From a virus, in IMG/VR virus record IMGVR_UViG_3300044627_003543, positions 1-23,566 of that record: a stretch of 23,566 nucleotides of DNA; one strand, written 5' to 3'. Shown piece after piece: positions 15,559-21,784 of this stretch (positions within the stretch are counted from its first letter, which is position 1; each line of letters opens with the position of its first letter). Position numbers and translations under genes: made by a program. The notes under the pieces are model-generated. The model was not told where the DNA came from. It ran no database searches and worked only from the letters and a program-made list of their open reading frames with translations.

Positions 15559-16648
15559 GCACGCCTACCTTGGATGCTCCAAGAGCCACCAGTGGCTGAA
15601 CTGCCCACCGAGTGTGCGCTTGGAGTCGCACTTCCCCGACGAGCAGAGCCCGTATGCGGCCGAAGGTCGTCTGGCGCACGAGCTCGGTGAGCGCGCGCTC
15701 GTGACAGGCAAACCGGCCGATGAAATTATCGGTGACTACAGCCAAGAGATGCGCGACGCGGTGCAGATCTACTTGGACCACGTGCGCGCAATCAAGCACG
15801 AGCACATGCTAGTTGAAGTTAAGCTTGACGTGAGCCCTTGGGTGCCAGAAGGCTTTGGTACGAGCGACTGCGTGCTGATCGATCGCCAGACCCTGCACGT
15901 CTTTGACTACAAGCACGGCAAGGGTGTGGCCGTGGACGTTGAGAATAATTCACAGGCCATGCTCTACGGCTTGGGTGCGATTAACGAGTACGACTTGGTG
16001 TACGGGCCCTTCACTGACATCGTGCTCCACATCGTGCAGCCACGCATTCATAACATCAGCTCGTGGACCACTAACGTTGACGAACTCCTTGCATGGGGCG
16101 AGACGGTTAAGCCAATTGCTGAGATCGCGTTCAGGGGCGAGGGTGAGGCCGTTGCAGGTGACCACTGCCGGTTCTGCAAGGCGCGTCACTCGTGCCGGGC
16201 ACGCGCTGACATGATGATTGCAACAGTGTCTGACCAACCCGCAGGCGAGCTCATGGCCGATGCAGAGCTTGCGGCCATCTACCCCAAACTTGCTGGCATC
16301 GTCGCGTGGGCCAATGATTTGCAGGACCAAGCGCTCAAGCGTGCAGAGACTGGCGTGAAGTTACCGGGTTTGAAGTTAGTTGAAGGTCGCAGCGTGCGCA
16401 GTTGGTCAGACGACGCAAAGGTTGCAGACAGGCTTTTAACAAACGACTTCAAGTCCGAACATATTTATGCTACAAAGCTGCTTGGAATAGGTGCCATCGA
16501 AACCCTCGTTGGCAAGAAGAAATTTACCGAGTTACTTGGTGATTTAATTACCAAGCCGCCCGGTAAACCCACGCTGACAACGATCGAGGACAAGCGATCG
16601 GAACTCAGCACAAACGATGCAGCGCTCGCCGAGTTGCTGCGTTCTTAA
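15551..16648 (+). CDS. DUF2800 Cas4/RecB-like nuclease
   Basis: This is a 365-aa PD-(D/E)xK nuclease of the DUF2800 family, expected to act on DNA ends. The RecB-type motifs are present: GRLAHELGE (H43), GTSDCVLID (D106) and VFDYKHGKG (D119, K121), followed by QAMLYGLG with a motif-IV-like Gln. Cysteines at C206, C209 and C215 in CRFCKARHSC, together with an N-terminal Cys (C9 or C18 in CSKSHQWLNC), fit the iron-sulfur cluster of Cas4/AddB-type enzymes. The C-terminal region (about 250-365) is helical and family-specific. It starts 8 bp inside the previous gene and is followed after 21 bp by the DUF2815 single-strand-binding-like gene, the usual partner order. Confidence 0.92.
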   Translation: MSEHAYLGCSKSHQWLNCPPSVRLESHFPDEQSPYAAEGRLAHELGERALVTGKPADEIIGDYSQEMRDAVQIYLDHVRAIKHEHMLVEVKLDVSPWVPEGFGTSDCVLIDRQTLHVFDYKHGKGVAVDVENNSQAMLYGLGAINEYDLVYGPFTDIVLHIVQPRIHNISSWTTNVDELLAWGETVKPIAEIAFRGEGEAVAGDHCRFCKARHSCRARADMMIATVSDQPAGELMADAELAAIYPKLAGIVAWANDLQDQALKRAETGVKLPGLKLVEGRSVRSWSDDAKVADRLLTNDFKSEHIYATKLLGIGAIETLVGKKKFTELLGDLITKPPGKPTLTTIEDKRSELSTNDAALAELLRS

Positions 16649-16669
16649 ACACGTTAAAAAGGTATCTAT

Positions 16670-17233
16670 ATGGCAACCGCCGCTAAAATCCAAGTTACAC
16701 GCTCTTCACGAGTTAACTCACCCAAAGCACGTGCGTCCTATCCGCACATCTTCAAGCCCACGGCCTTCCAAGGCGAGGGTGACCCGAAGTACTCGATCAG
16801 CCTGCTCGTGCCCAAGGCCGAGAAGAAGTTCATCGAAGACCTGCGCGCAGCCCAAGACGCCGCGATCAAGGAGCTCTACCCAACCAAGGTGCCCACAAAC
16901 TTTGAGCGCTGGGGTATCACCGACGGCGACGAGGTCGACGATCCAGCGGCCAAGGGCAACTGGGTGATCAAGGCGAGCAACAAGCAGCGCCCACGCATTG
17001 TGGACGCCAACAGCGCCGAGATCTTGGACGAGCTCGAGGTCTACGGTGGCTGCTACGTGCGCGCCAGCCTGAACGCCAAGGCCTACGGCACCTCACAAAA
17101 GGGTGGCGTGACCTTAGAGCTCAACGTCGTGCAGAAGGTCGCCGACGGCACACCGTTCGGTGGCGCAGCCAAGGCCATGACCGACGCCGTGGGCGAGCTC
17201 GGTGCCTACGTCGGTGACGACGAGAGCTGGTAA
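16670..17233 (+). CDS. DUF2815 single-strand DNA-binding-like protein
   Basis: This 187-aa DUF2815 protein probably has an OB fold related to phage single-strand-binding proteins such as T7 gp2.5. Recognisable segments are ARASYPHIFKPTAF (21-34), KYSISLLVPKAEKKF (40-54), GCYVRASLNAKAYG (about 127-140) and GGVTLELNVVQKV. The acidic, aromatic C-terminus DDESW resembles the protein-interaction tail of single-strand-binding proteins. It would coat single-stranded DNA for the nearby polymerase and nuclease. Its ribosome binding site is weak (AAAAAGG, about 8-14 nt upstream). The stop codon is followed after 4 nt by a structured, gene-free stretch of about 400 nt. Confidence 0.9.
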   Translation: MATAAKIQVTRSSRVNSPKARASYPHIFKPTAFQGEGDPKYSISLLVPKAEKKFIEDLRAAQDAAIKELYPTKVPTNFERWGITDGDEVDDPAAKGNWVIKASNKQRPRIVDANSAEILDELEVYGGCYVRASLNAKAYGTSQKGGVTLELNVVQKVADGTPFGGAAKAMTDAVGELGAYVGDDESW

Positions 17234-17237
17234 GCTA

Positions 17238-17600
17238 GTTACAGGTCGCCGGGCACCTGAACCCAAAGCCCGGCACCAACACGCATGAGGATTGCCGTAA
17301 CCACAGAGCAGCAAGTCGTAAGGCCCTATGCCCGAATAGCAGTCCTCAGTCGTGTTGGTATGTGAAAGCAGATGCTGTGGTGATGGGTAGCACCCAGCAA
17401 CCATTCTAGATCGTCGTTGATAACAGCTTGCCATTGTGCAGCGAGTAGCATGCCAACAAAGTGCTAACGGCACCCATTTCTGATTCGGTAGGTGCGTACA
17501 AGTCGTGTCACTTATGCCTGATGAAGCGAAAGCAGAAACCGCAAGGTCGCATAGCCCACCGGACACGATAAAGTGGTGGGGAAGATCAGAATGACAGCTC
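17238..17600 (+). ncRNA. Large structured RNA with two pseudoknots, unknown class
   Basis: This lies in a 399-nt gene-free gap between the DUF2815 and polymerase genes. Helices found by eye:
- Pseudoknot I: 17242-17246 with 17255-17259, crossed by 17248-17254 with 17268-17274 (7 GC-rich pairs).
- Long arm: 17275-17283 with 17351-17359 (9 pairs), a 2x2 internal loop, then 17286-17295 with 17339-17348 (10 pairs, one G-U).
- Hairpin: 17378-17381/17400-17403 and 17384-17388/17392-17396.
- Pseudoknot II: 17503-17509 with 17562-17568, crossed by 17555-17560 with 17575-17580. Its first loop holds stem 17512-17517/17549-17554, which carries two GNRA tetraloops (GC-GAAA-GC at 17526, ACC-GCAA-GGT at 17538).
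G-U pairs and GNRA loops occur in the plus-strand reading only, so the RNA is made rightward. It matches no group I, group II, tmRNA or riboswitch signature I know. It could be an independent RNA or a cis-acting leader of the polymerase. Confidence 0.62.
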
Positions 17601-17622
17601 GGAAAGACGGCACTTTATAAAG
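17591..17622 (+). promoter_or_regulatory. Possible promoter or palindromic site before the polymerase gene
   Basis: ATGACA (17591-17596), a 17-nt spacer and TTTATA (17614-17619) resemble a sigma-70 promoter. TTTATA lies within the perfect 10-bp palindrome CTTTATAAAG (17613-17622). The transcript would start only a few bases before the GTG, too close for the AAAGGA site to work well, so this is weak. Confidence 0.25.
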
Positions 17623-17632
17623 GATAAACACG

Positions 17633-19381
17633 GTGAAAACGGTCGCACTAGATATTGAAGTCTACAAGGATTACTTCCTTGTCATGCTCAAAGACGAGCA
17701 GAAGACGATGTACTACGAGATGTACGAAGGTCACGACCTGAACCGCGACGCACTGCGCAGCGTGCTGGGTCGGGTCTGCGTGGTGACGTTTAACGGCAAC
17801 GGCTACGACATGCCGCTACTAAACGCAGCGCTCGAGGGCGCGAGCTGCTACGAGCTCAAAGAGTACTCAGACAACATCATCGTGCACGACATACGGCCGT
17901 GGGAGCTTGACCTGCGCGCGCCCAAGGGTGTGAACCACATCGACTTAATCGAGGTCGCACCGGGGCTCACGGGGCTCAAGACCTACGCCGGGCGCATGGG
18001 CGCACCCAAGATGCAGGACCTGCCCATCGAGCCCTCGGCCAGCATCACGCCCGAGGACCGTGTGGCGTTGCGCGAGTACTGCGAGAATGACCTAGATGTC
18101 ACGCTCATGCTTTACGCGCGCCTGCAGCCCCAGATCGCGCTGCGTGAGAAGTTAGGCGACCAGTACGGCCAAGACCTGCGCAGCAAGTCCGACGCGCAGA
18201 TTGCAGAGGCCGTGATCAAGGCCGAGGTGCACAACGTGACCGGTAAGCCCGTTGGCAAGCCCCGTGTGACGATCGGCAAGGTGTTTAAGTACAAGGCACC
18301 CCCATTCATCCAAGAGAGCGAAGCGCTTGATTTCGTGCGCGCGTGTGACTTCGTGATCGCCGACACAGGCTCACCCAAGTGCGAGGCGCTAGACAACTAC
18401 CGCGCTGGCAACTACCGCGCTGGCAACTACCGCATGGGGATCGGCGGCCTGCACAGCACCGAGAGCGCGATCACGCACATCGTGGCCGAGGACGAGTTCT
18501 TAATCGAGCGCGACGTGGCGTCCTACTACCCCTCGATCATCCTGCAGTGCGGCCTGTACCCAGAGACGATGGGCGAGGCCTTCCTTGACGTGTACACGAC
18601 CATCTACGAGCGAAGGCTGGCTGCCAAGGCCGCGGGCGATAAGGTGACCGCTGACACGCTCAAGATTGCGCTTAACGGCACCTTCGGTAAGCTTGGCAGC
18701 AGGTATAGCTGCCTGTACTCACCGGGCCTGCTCGTGCAGGTCACGCTTACCGGCCAGTTAGCACTACTTGACCTGATCGCGATGGTAGAGGGCGCGGGCG
18801 CGCAGGTGGTGAGCGCCAACACCGACGGCATCGTGATACGGGGCAAGAAGACGCGCTACGTGGCCGTGCAGGAGGCCGTGGTTAAGTGGGAGAAGTGCAC
18901 GGGCTTTGTGACCGAGGAGGCCGCCTACCGCGCGCTGCACTCGCGTGACGTGAACAGCTACGTGGCCATTAAGGCTGACGGGCACGTGAAGCTCAAGGGC
19001 GCGTACGCCACCACCACGCTCTCAAAGAGCCCGGCTAACGAGATATGCTCGATCGCGGCCGTCAAGTACTTGGCAGAGGGCGTGCCCATCAGGCAGACCA
19101 TCTACGGCTGCGAGGACATCACGCTCTTTGCCACGGTGCGTGCGGTGCGCACGGGTGCGATCTACAGGGGCAGGTACTTGGGCAAGGTGGTGCGCTGGTA
19201 CCGGGGCACTGAGGGCGACTTCATCCGCTACAAGAAGAACGGCAACAAGGTACCCAAGTCAGACAACGCGGTGCCAATCATGGAGCTGCCAGAAGTATTA
19301 CCCACTGATATCGACTACCAGTGGTACATGAGCGAGGCGGTAAAGATTCTGATAGACGTAGGTCTTCATAAACTTTATTGA
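17633..19381 (+). CDS. Family B DNA polymerase with proofreading exonuclease
   Basis: This is a replicative polymerase, short for the family (582 aa). The 3'-5' exonuclease shows ExoI ALDIEVY (D7, E9), ExoII FNGNGYDMPLL (N54, D59) and ExoIII YCENDLDVT (Y149, D153). The link to the polymerase domain is GIGGLHS (269-275). The palm shows motif A RDVASYYPSI (D294), motif B LKIALNGTFGKLG (K344, N348, G352) and motif C SANTDGIVI (D398). In motif C the usual DTDS is NTDG, with one catalytic Asp retained, as in some other phage PolBs. The start is GTG at 17633, with AAAGGA about 9 nt upstream. Phages with the DUF2800/DUF2815 pair often carry a PolA instead. A tandem NYRAG repeat precedes the GGLHS motif. 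Confidence 0.93.
   Translation: MKTVALDIEVYKDYFLVMLKDEQKTMYYEMYEGHDLNRDALRSVLGRVCVVTFNGNGYDMPLLNAALEGASCYELKEYSDNIIVHDIRPWELDLRAPKGVNHIDLIEVAPGLTGLKTYAGRMGAPKMQDLPIEPSASITPEDRVALREYCENDLDVTLMLYARLQPQIALREKLGDQYGQDLRSKSDAQIAEAVIKAEVHNVTGKPVGKPRVTIGKVFKYKAPPFIQESEALDFVRACDFVIADTGSPKCEALDNYRAGNYRAGNYRMGIGGLHSTESAITHIVAEDEFLIERDVASYYPSIILQCGLYPETMGEAFLDVYTTIYERRLAAKAAGDKVTADTLKIALNGTFGKLGSRYSCLYSPGLLVQVTLTGQLALLDLIAMVEGAGAQVVSANTDGIVIRGKKTRYVAVQEAVVKWEKCTGFVTEEAAYRALHSRDVNSYVAIKADGHVKLKGAYATTTLSKSPANEICSIAAVKYLAEGVPIRQTIYGCEDITLFATVRAVRTGAIYRGRYLGKVVRWYRGTEGDFIRYKKNGNKVPKSDNAVPIMELPEVLPTDIDYQWYMSEAVKILIDVGLHKLY
18395..18433 (+). repeat. 15-bp tandem repeat inside the polymerase gene
   Basis: The unit AACTACCGCGCTGGC occurs twice exactly (18395-18409, 18410-18424), followed by a 9-bp partial copy. 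It keeps frame and encodes NYRAG-NYRAG-NYR just before the GGLHS motif. Perfect copies point to recent slippage. Confidence 0.9.
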
Positions 19382-19411
19382 CTCAGTTAAAAAAAAGCTT
19401 TACATTGTCAA
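19378..19411 (+). promoter_or_regulatory. Promoter with operator-like site 4, before the small-gene cluster
   Basis: TTGACT (19378-19383), a 17-nt spacer and TACATT (19401-19406) form a good sigma-70 promoter. The -10 box lies inside TTTACATTGTCAA (19399-19411), identical to site 1. A repressor bound there would block the promoter. The -35 box overlaps the polymerase stop codon. Confidence 0.55.
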
Positions 19412-19428
19412 TTCACACGGAGAAACAC

Positions 19429-19521
19429 ATGCTCACACGATATATTGCTTTTGTAGTTAAGGCCTCAGTAATTCTGTATTCCATCTTCATCCTGTACTTT
19501 GTTATTTCTTACGGGATGTGA
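19429..19521 (+). CDS. 30-residue membrane micropeptide
   Basis: This peptide starts MLTRYIAFVVKASVILY and ends VISYGM, one hydrophobic span with a short positively charged N-terminus. It is therefore probably a single-pass inner-membrane peptide. The reading is supported by a CACACGGAGAAACAC leader directly before the ATG, the same leader used by well-supported genes in this window, and by a promoter just upstream. It is first in a long co-directional gene train. No family is recognised. Phage peptides of this size can act as holin-like, superinfection-exclusion or host-membrane proteins, but the sequence alone does not say which. Confidence 0.65.
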   Translation: MLTRYIAFVVKASVILYSIFILYFVISYGM

Positions 19522-19523
19522 TC

Positions 19524-19703
19524 ATGGAACTCAAACCAGAGCACCTACCCTACGCCCCAGCCTCGGCCACCAACGTGCAACGCACTTGGAAAAAATACGG
19601 CTGGACCCCGCCCTCAAAGGATGCGGTAACCATTGCCAAGTGGGACTACTACAAGAGTCTCTCGTTGTTATCAGAAACCGCCCTACACATTAAAAAGGAT
19701 TAA
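19524..19703 (+). CDS. Small phage protein, function unknown
   Basis: This is a 59-aa protein from ATG 19524, two bases after the micropeptide stop. A GTG at 19518 overlapping that stop is an alternative start. It contains TWKKYGWTPPSKDA (about 21-34), a Trp-rich short motif reminiscent of small DNA-interacting phage proteins, followed by a helix (IAKWDYYKSLSLLSETALH). It has no Cys and no membrane span. No family is recognised. It is followed after 3 nt by the next gene, so it lies within one operon. Confidence 0.72.
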   Translation: MELKPEHLPYAPASATNVQRTWKKYGWTPPSKDAVTIAKWDYYKSLSLLSETALHIKKD

Positions 19704-19706
19704 ACC

Positions 19707-20069
19707 GTGGAACAAATTACACAGATCGCATTGAACAAAGCCATTGTTTTATTAAAGGCCATCAAGGCCGAGTACGTCATCCAGATACCGGATGAGCCAA
19801 TCATCAACGAGGGCTCGCTTGAGGTGGTCGCACCGCGCGAGCGTAAGAGGCGTCAGATGACGGTACCCTACGGCACGTACAGCACCTTTTTAACCGGCAA
19901 AGACTTTGACAAAATGCAACCCAGTGACGTGTTTTTACTTGAACCCGGCGAGTTTGACGCCGAGTCGTTGCGATCGGCGGCCGTGTCGCGTGGGTGCAAG
20001 TTGTGGGGCAACGGCTCGGTCATAAGCACCATTAAAAACAACGTCATCGAGTTCATGAGGCTGCAATGA
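19707..20069 (+). CDS. Phage protein of unknown function
   Basis: This is a 120-aa protein from GTG 19707, with an AAGGA site 8 nt upstream that decides the start. A helical N-terminus (IALNKAIVLLKAIKAEYVI) is followed by a basic patch PRERKRRQM (about 44-52), then by a compact region with KMQPSDVFLLEPGEFDAESL and a C-terminal SRGCKLWGNGSVISTIKNN. The basic patch and the last segment would suit nucleic-acid binding, but I recognise no family. Its stop overlaps the next start (ATGA). Confidence 0.78.
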   Translation: MEQITQIALNKAIVLLKAIKAEYVIQIPDEPIINEGSLEVVAPRERKRRQMTVPYGTYSTFLTGKDFDKMQPSDVFLLEPGEFDAESLRSAAVSRGCKLWGNGSVISTIKNNVIEFMRLQ

Positions 20070-20308
20070 AAGAACAACGCGAAATGCAGACGCACGTCGA
20101 CGAGCTCAACGCTCATATTAAGGCGCAGTCAGATAGGATTGATTTCTTAAGCGCGACGCTTGATCGAACGACTAGGATACACCGCGGTCTGGCGGCTGAT
20201 GCGGCACGCTACCGCTGGCTGAACAAGTACACCAGCCAGTTGTTCATGGTGACCGAGCAGCAGATGAACGACGAGGTTGATCGTGCGATGAGTGGGGGTG
20301 TGAAATGA
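20066..20308 (+). CDS. Small coiled-coil phage protein
   Basis: This is an 80-aa protein. Residues 1-40 form a charged coiled coil (VDELNAHIKAQSDRIDFLSA), followed by LAADAARYRWLNKY, a block often seen in small phage proteins. The C-terminus is acidic and short, ending GGVK. It starts by a 4-nt ATGA overlap with the previous gene and ends the same way, so it is translationally coupled on both sides. Function unknown. Confidence 0.78.
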   Translation: MKEQREMQTHVDELNAHIKAQSDRIDFLSATLDRTTRIHRGLAADAARYRWLNKYTSQLFMVTEQQMNDEVDRAMSGGVK

Positions 20309-20547
20309 TAGACTTTTATCCCCACCCAACAGATCCAAACTTGGTAGTTTTAAAAACAAAGCCACGATACATAGGCAAGCACTCAGACGAAGATTTAAAA
20401 GCTGCTGTACTTGCAGAGCGCGAGGCTTGCGCAAAGCTGTGTGAGTCACTGGGTGTATACCCTGAGTTAAATGTTTGGAATGGTGGGCCCGATTGGTACA
20501 AACGTCAAAAAGAATGTGCCACCGCAATTCGTGCGAGGGGTGCGTGA
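20305..20547 (+). CDS. Small phage protein with REACAKLCE motif
   Basis: This is an 80-aa protein. The C-terminal half carries LAEREACAKLCESLG (about 37-51) and ends with ECATAIRARGA. This helix-Cys-helix pattern, ending in IRARG, recurs in many small phage proteins of unknown role, sometimes at the end of longer ones. The N-terminus (YPHPTDPNLVVLKTKPRYIG) is beta-like. It overlaps the previous gene by ATGA and the next start by one base. A related pattern (IERDECAKIVDAM then ATQIRDRL) occurs in the gene at 23037. Confidence 0.8.
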   Translation: MIDFYPHPTDPNLVVLKTKPRYIGKHSDEDLKAAVLAEREACAKLCESLGVYPELNVWNGGPDWYKRQKECATAIRARGA

Positions 20548-20756
20548 TGAACAAAAAACCCGTAGCACACATCGTATTTATTAACGACGCACCGCGGTCC
20601 GTGATGCTGGTGGAACATGCAATTGAGCTTTGTGGTGAGGTATTTGACTCAACACCTGTATTTGAAAGCGTGCAAAAAGATTGGTACTTCATTAATGAGG
20701 TGCAATTTAAAACGCTTGCTAAAAAGTTTGGTTACGAGAAAAGGAAAGTGAAATGA
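20547..20756 (+). CDS. Small phage protein, function unknown
   Basis: This is a 69-aa protein from ATG 20547, whose A is also the last base of the previous stop (TGATG). A longer in-frame reading from 20475 would run through the previous gene and is not supported. It has a mixed alpha/beta appearance: HIVFINDAPRSVMLVEHAIE, then VQKDWYFINEVQFKTLAKKF. It has a basic tail (KRKVK) and one Cys. No family is recognised. Confidence 0.72.
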   Translation: MNKKPVAHIVFINDAPRSVMLVEHAIELCGEVFDSTPVFESVQKDWYFINEVQFKTLAKKFGYEKRKVK

Positions 20757-20929
20757 AAGAAACCAAATACACATATGAAGTAATAGGTTGTGCAACGATT
20801 TACATTGAAGAAGGCATGTACTTAATCGCCGAGCTTGAACAGAAGCTGGCTGACTTTAAAAAAGTATCAGCAGCTATGACCAAGCAGCTTGAGCGGTCAA
20901 TGCAAAAAACCAGACAGGTGTTGAAATGA
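20753..20929 (+). CDS. Small coiled-coil phage protein
   Basis: This is a 58-aa protein, MKETKYTYEVIG at the start. A beta-like N-terminus (ATIYIEEGMYLI) is followed by a helix of about 30 residues (LEQKLADFKKVSAAMTKQLE) with heptad spacing, ending RQVLK. It overlaps its neighbours by ATGA at both ends, which is the main support for a gene this short. No family is recognised. Confidence 0.7.
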   Translation: MKETKYTYEVIGCATIYIEEGMYLIAELEQKLADFKKVSAAMTKQLERSMQKTRQVLK

Positions 20930-21204
20930 TGTTTAACTTTTTTAAGAAAACCAAAGAAGATTTGCAAGCTGTTTATGAGCCGCAAAACATTCAGCCAGTA
21001 AGTGAAGCGTGGAAAACATCTGACGGTAAACTTTTTACCGACCTAGAGGCGGCATTGCGTCATCAAGACAGGCTAAATAGACGCTCTATTCACGAGGAAT
21101 TTAGAACCATATACGGGTTTAATTCTGTTGATGTTGATGAAATTCTTGTGTGTTGGGAAGCGTATGTGGCTGACAAACTTAAATCAGCGGAGGTGTTGAA
21201 ATGA
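20926..21204 (+). CDS. Small phage protein, function unknown
   Basis: This is a 92-aa protein starting MMFNFFKKTKEDL. It contains WKTSDGKLFTDLEAALRHQD (about 30-49), a pattern found in small phage proteins that describe a 'DGK.F....eA..Hq' unit, then a long acidic helix to the end (DEILVCWEAYVADKLKSAEV). Its ending, EVLK-stop with the next ATG overlapping, is almost the same as that of the gene before it. Base composition is more AT-rich than in the replication genes. Confidence 0.75.
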   Translation: MMFNFFKKTKEDLQAVYEPQNIQPVSEAWKTSDGKLFTDLEAALRHQDRLNRRSIHEEFRTIYGFNSVDVDEILVCWEAYVADKLKSAEVLK

Positions 21205-21377
21205 CCACACCAATCACATCAAAGCAGCTCGCAGCGCACATTCTGAAGATACTTGAAGACGTTGTGGCTGACTACCCTGAAGACGAGCGTGAAGAGGCTA
21301 AGGCAGCGATCCTGAACGCATATTCAGGTCAGATGTTTGGTATGCCAATGAGAATGGGAATGGGAGAGGACGCATGA
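21201..21377 (+). CDS. Small phage protein with Met-rich tail
   Basis: This is a 58-aa protein. A helical N-terminus (LAAHILKILEDVVADYPE) and an acidic stretch (EDEREEAKAAILNA) are followed by a Met/Gly-rich tail (MFGMPMRMGMGEDA). The tail is unusual: six Met in 16 residues. It is joined to its neighbours by ATGA overlaps on both sides (start at 21201, next start at 21374). No family is recognised. Confidence 0.72.
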   Translation: MTTPITSKQLAAHILKILEDVVADYPEDEREEAKAAILNAYSGQMFGMPMRMGMGEDA

Positions 21378-21784
21378 GCGCACTCAGACGCATTTTAAAA
21401 GTAAAAGGTGGCTACGAAGTCACCGTTTCTTGCACCAAAAAGCCGACTCTGACGGCGTTTTATCGAACTTACGAACAGTGCGGAAAATTTGCAGACGATT
21501 ATTTTCTTGATTACTTAGGCGTACAACTGAAGAGCGTTCATCACCCCGAAGGCAATGGCGTAGAGCCTGATGGTTTAAACCCTGACTCACTTGAAACGAT
21601 GGAGATTGAGATACCTATGAACGAACGACTGAAAGAGTTGTCACGACAAGCGGGGTTTAAAAACTGGGGGTATGACGAAGAACTTGAACGCTTTGCCGAG
21701 CTTGTGCGCCAAGACGAGCGTGAGCAAATCAAACAAGAAAATCAACGTTGTTATGTTGAAAGGGGCAATCATGAACAAAATTGA
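21374..21784 (+). CDS. Phage protein of unknown function
   Basis: This 136-aa protein seems to have two parts. The first (1-75) begins MSALRRILKVKGGYEVTVSC and has a compact fold with FADDYFLDYLG. The second (about 82-136) is MNERLKELSRQAGF, then LERFAELVRQDEREQIKQEN. The second part is a widespread phage tail-end helix module that also occurs as a separate small protein, so the gene may be a fusion. It overlaps the previous gene by ATGA and the next by 14 bp. Confidence 0.78.
   Translation: MSALRRILKVKGGYEVTVSCTKKPTLTAFYRTYEQCGKFADDYFLDYLGVQLKSVHHPEGNGVEPDGLNPDSLETMEIEIPMNERLKELSRQAGFKNWGYDEELERFAELVRQDEREQIKQENQRCYVERGNHEQN

Noticed and set aside
17225-17300. Programmed frameshift or stop read-through driven by pseudoknot I just after the DUF2815 stop
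   Set aside because: No slippery heptamer precedes the stop. Read-through meets another stop within nine codons, and a shifted frame adds only about 20 unremarkable residues.
17114-17566. A 150-codon reading frame on the minus strand over the gene-free gap
   Set aside because: It is Cys-rich with no domain pattern, runs back into the DUF2815 gene, and lies antisense to the RNA helices. It has no ribosome binding site that I can see.
17234-17632. Group I or group II intron, tmRNA or RNase P RNA in the 399-nt gap
   Set aside because: The neighbouring genes are complete, so nothing is interrupted. I find no domain V hairpin, no group I P-Q-R-S elements, and no tRNA-like ends. Pseudoknot II resembles group I topology only loosely (no P8).
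17633-19381. Family A DNA polymerase
   Set aside because: The palm motifs are DVASYYPS, KIALNGTFG and ANTDG, which are of the family B type. The family A motif DYSQIELR and its O-helix are absent.
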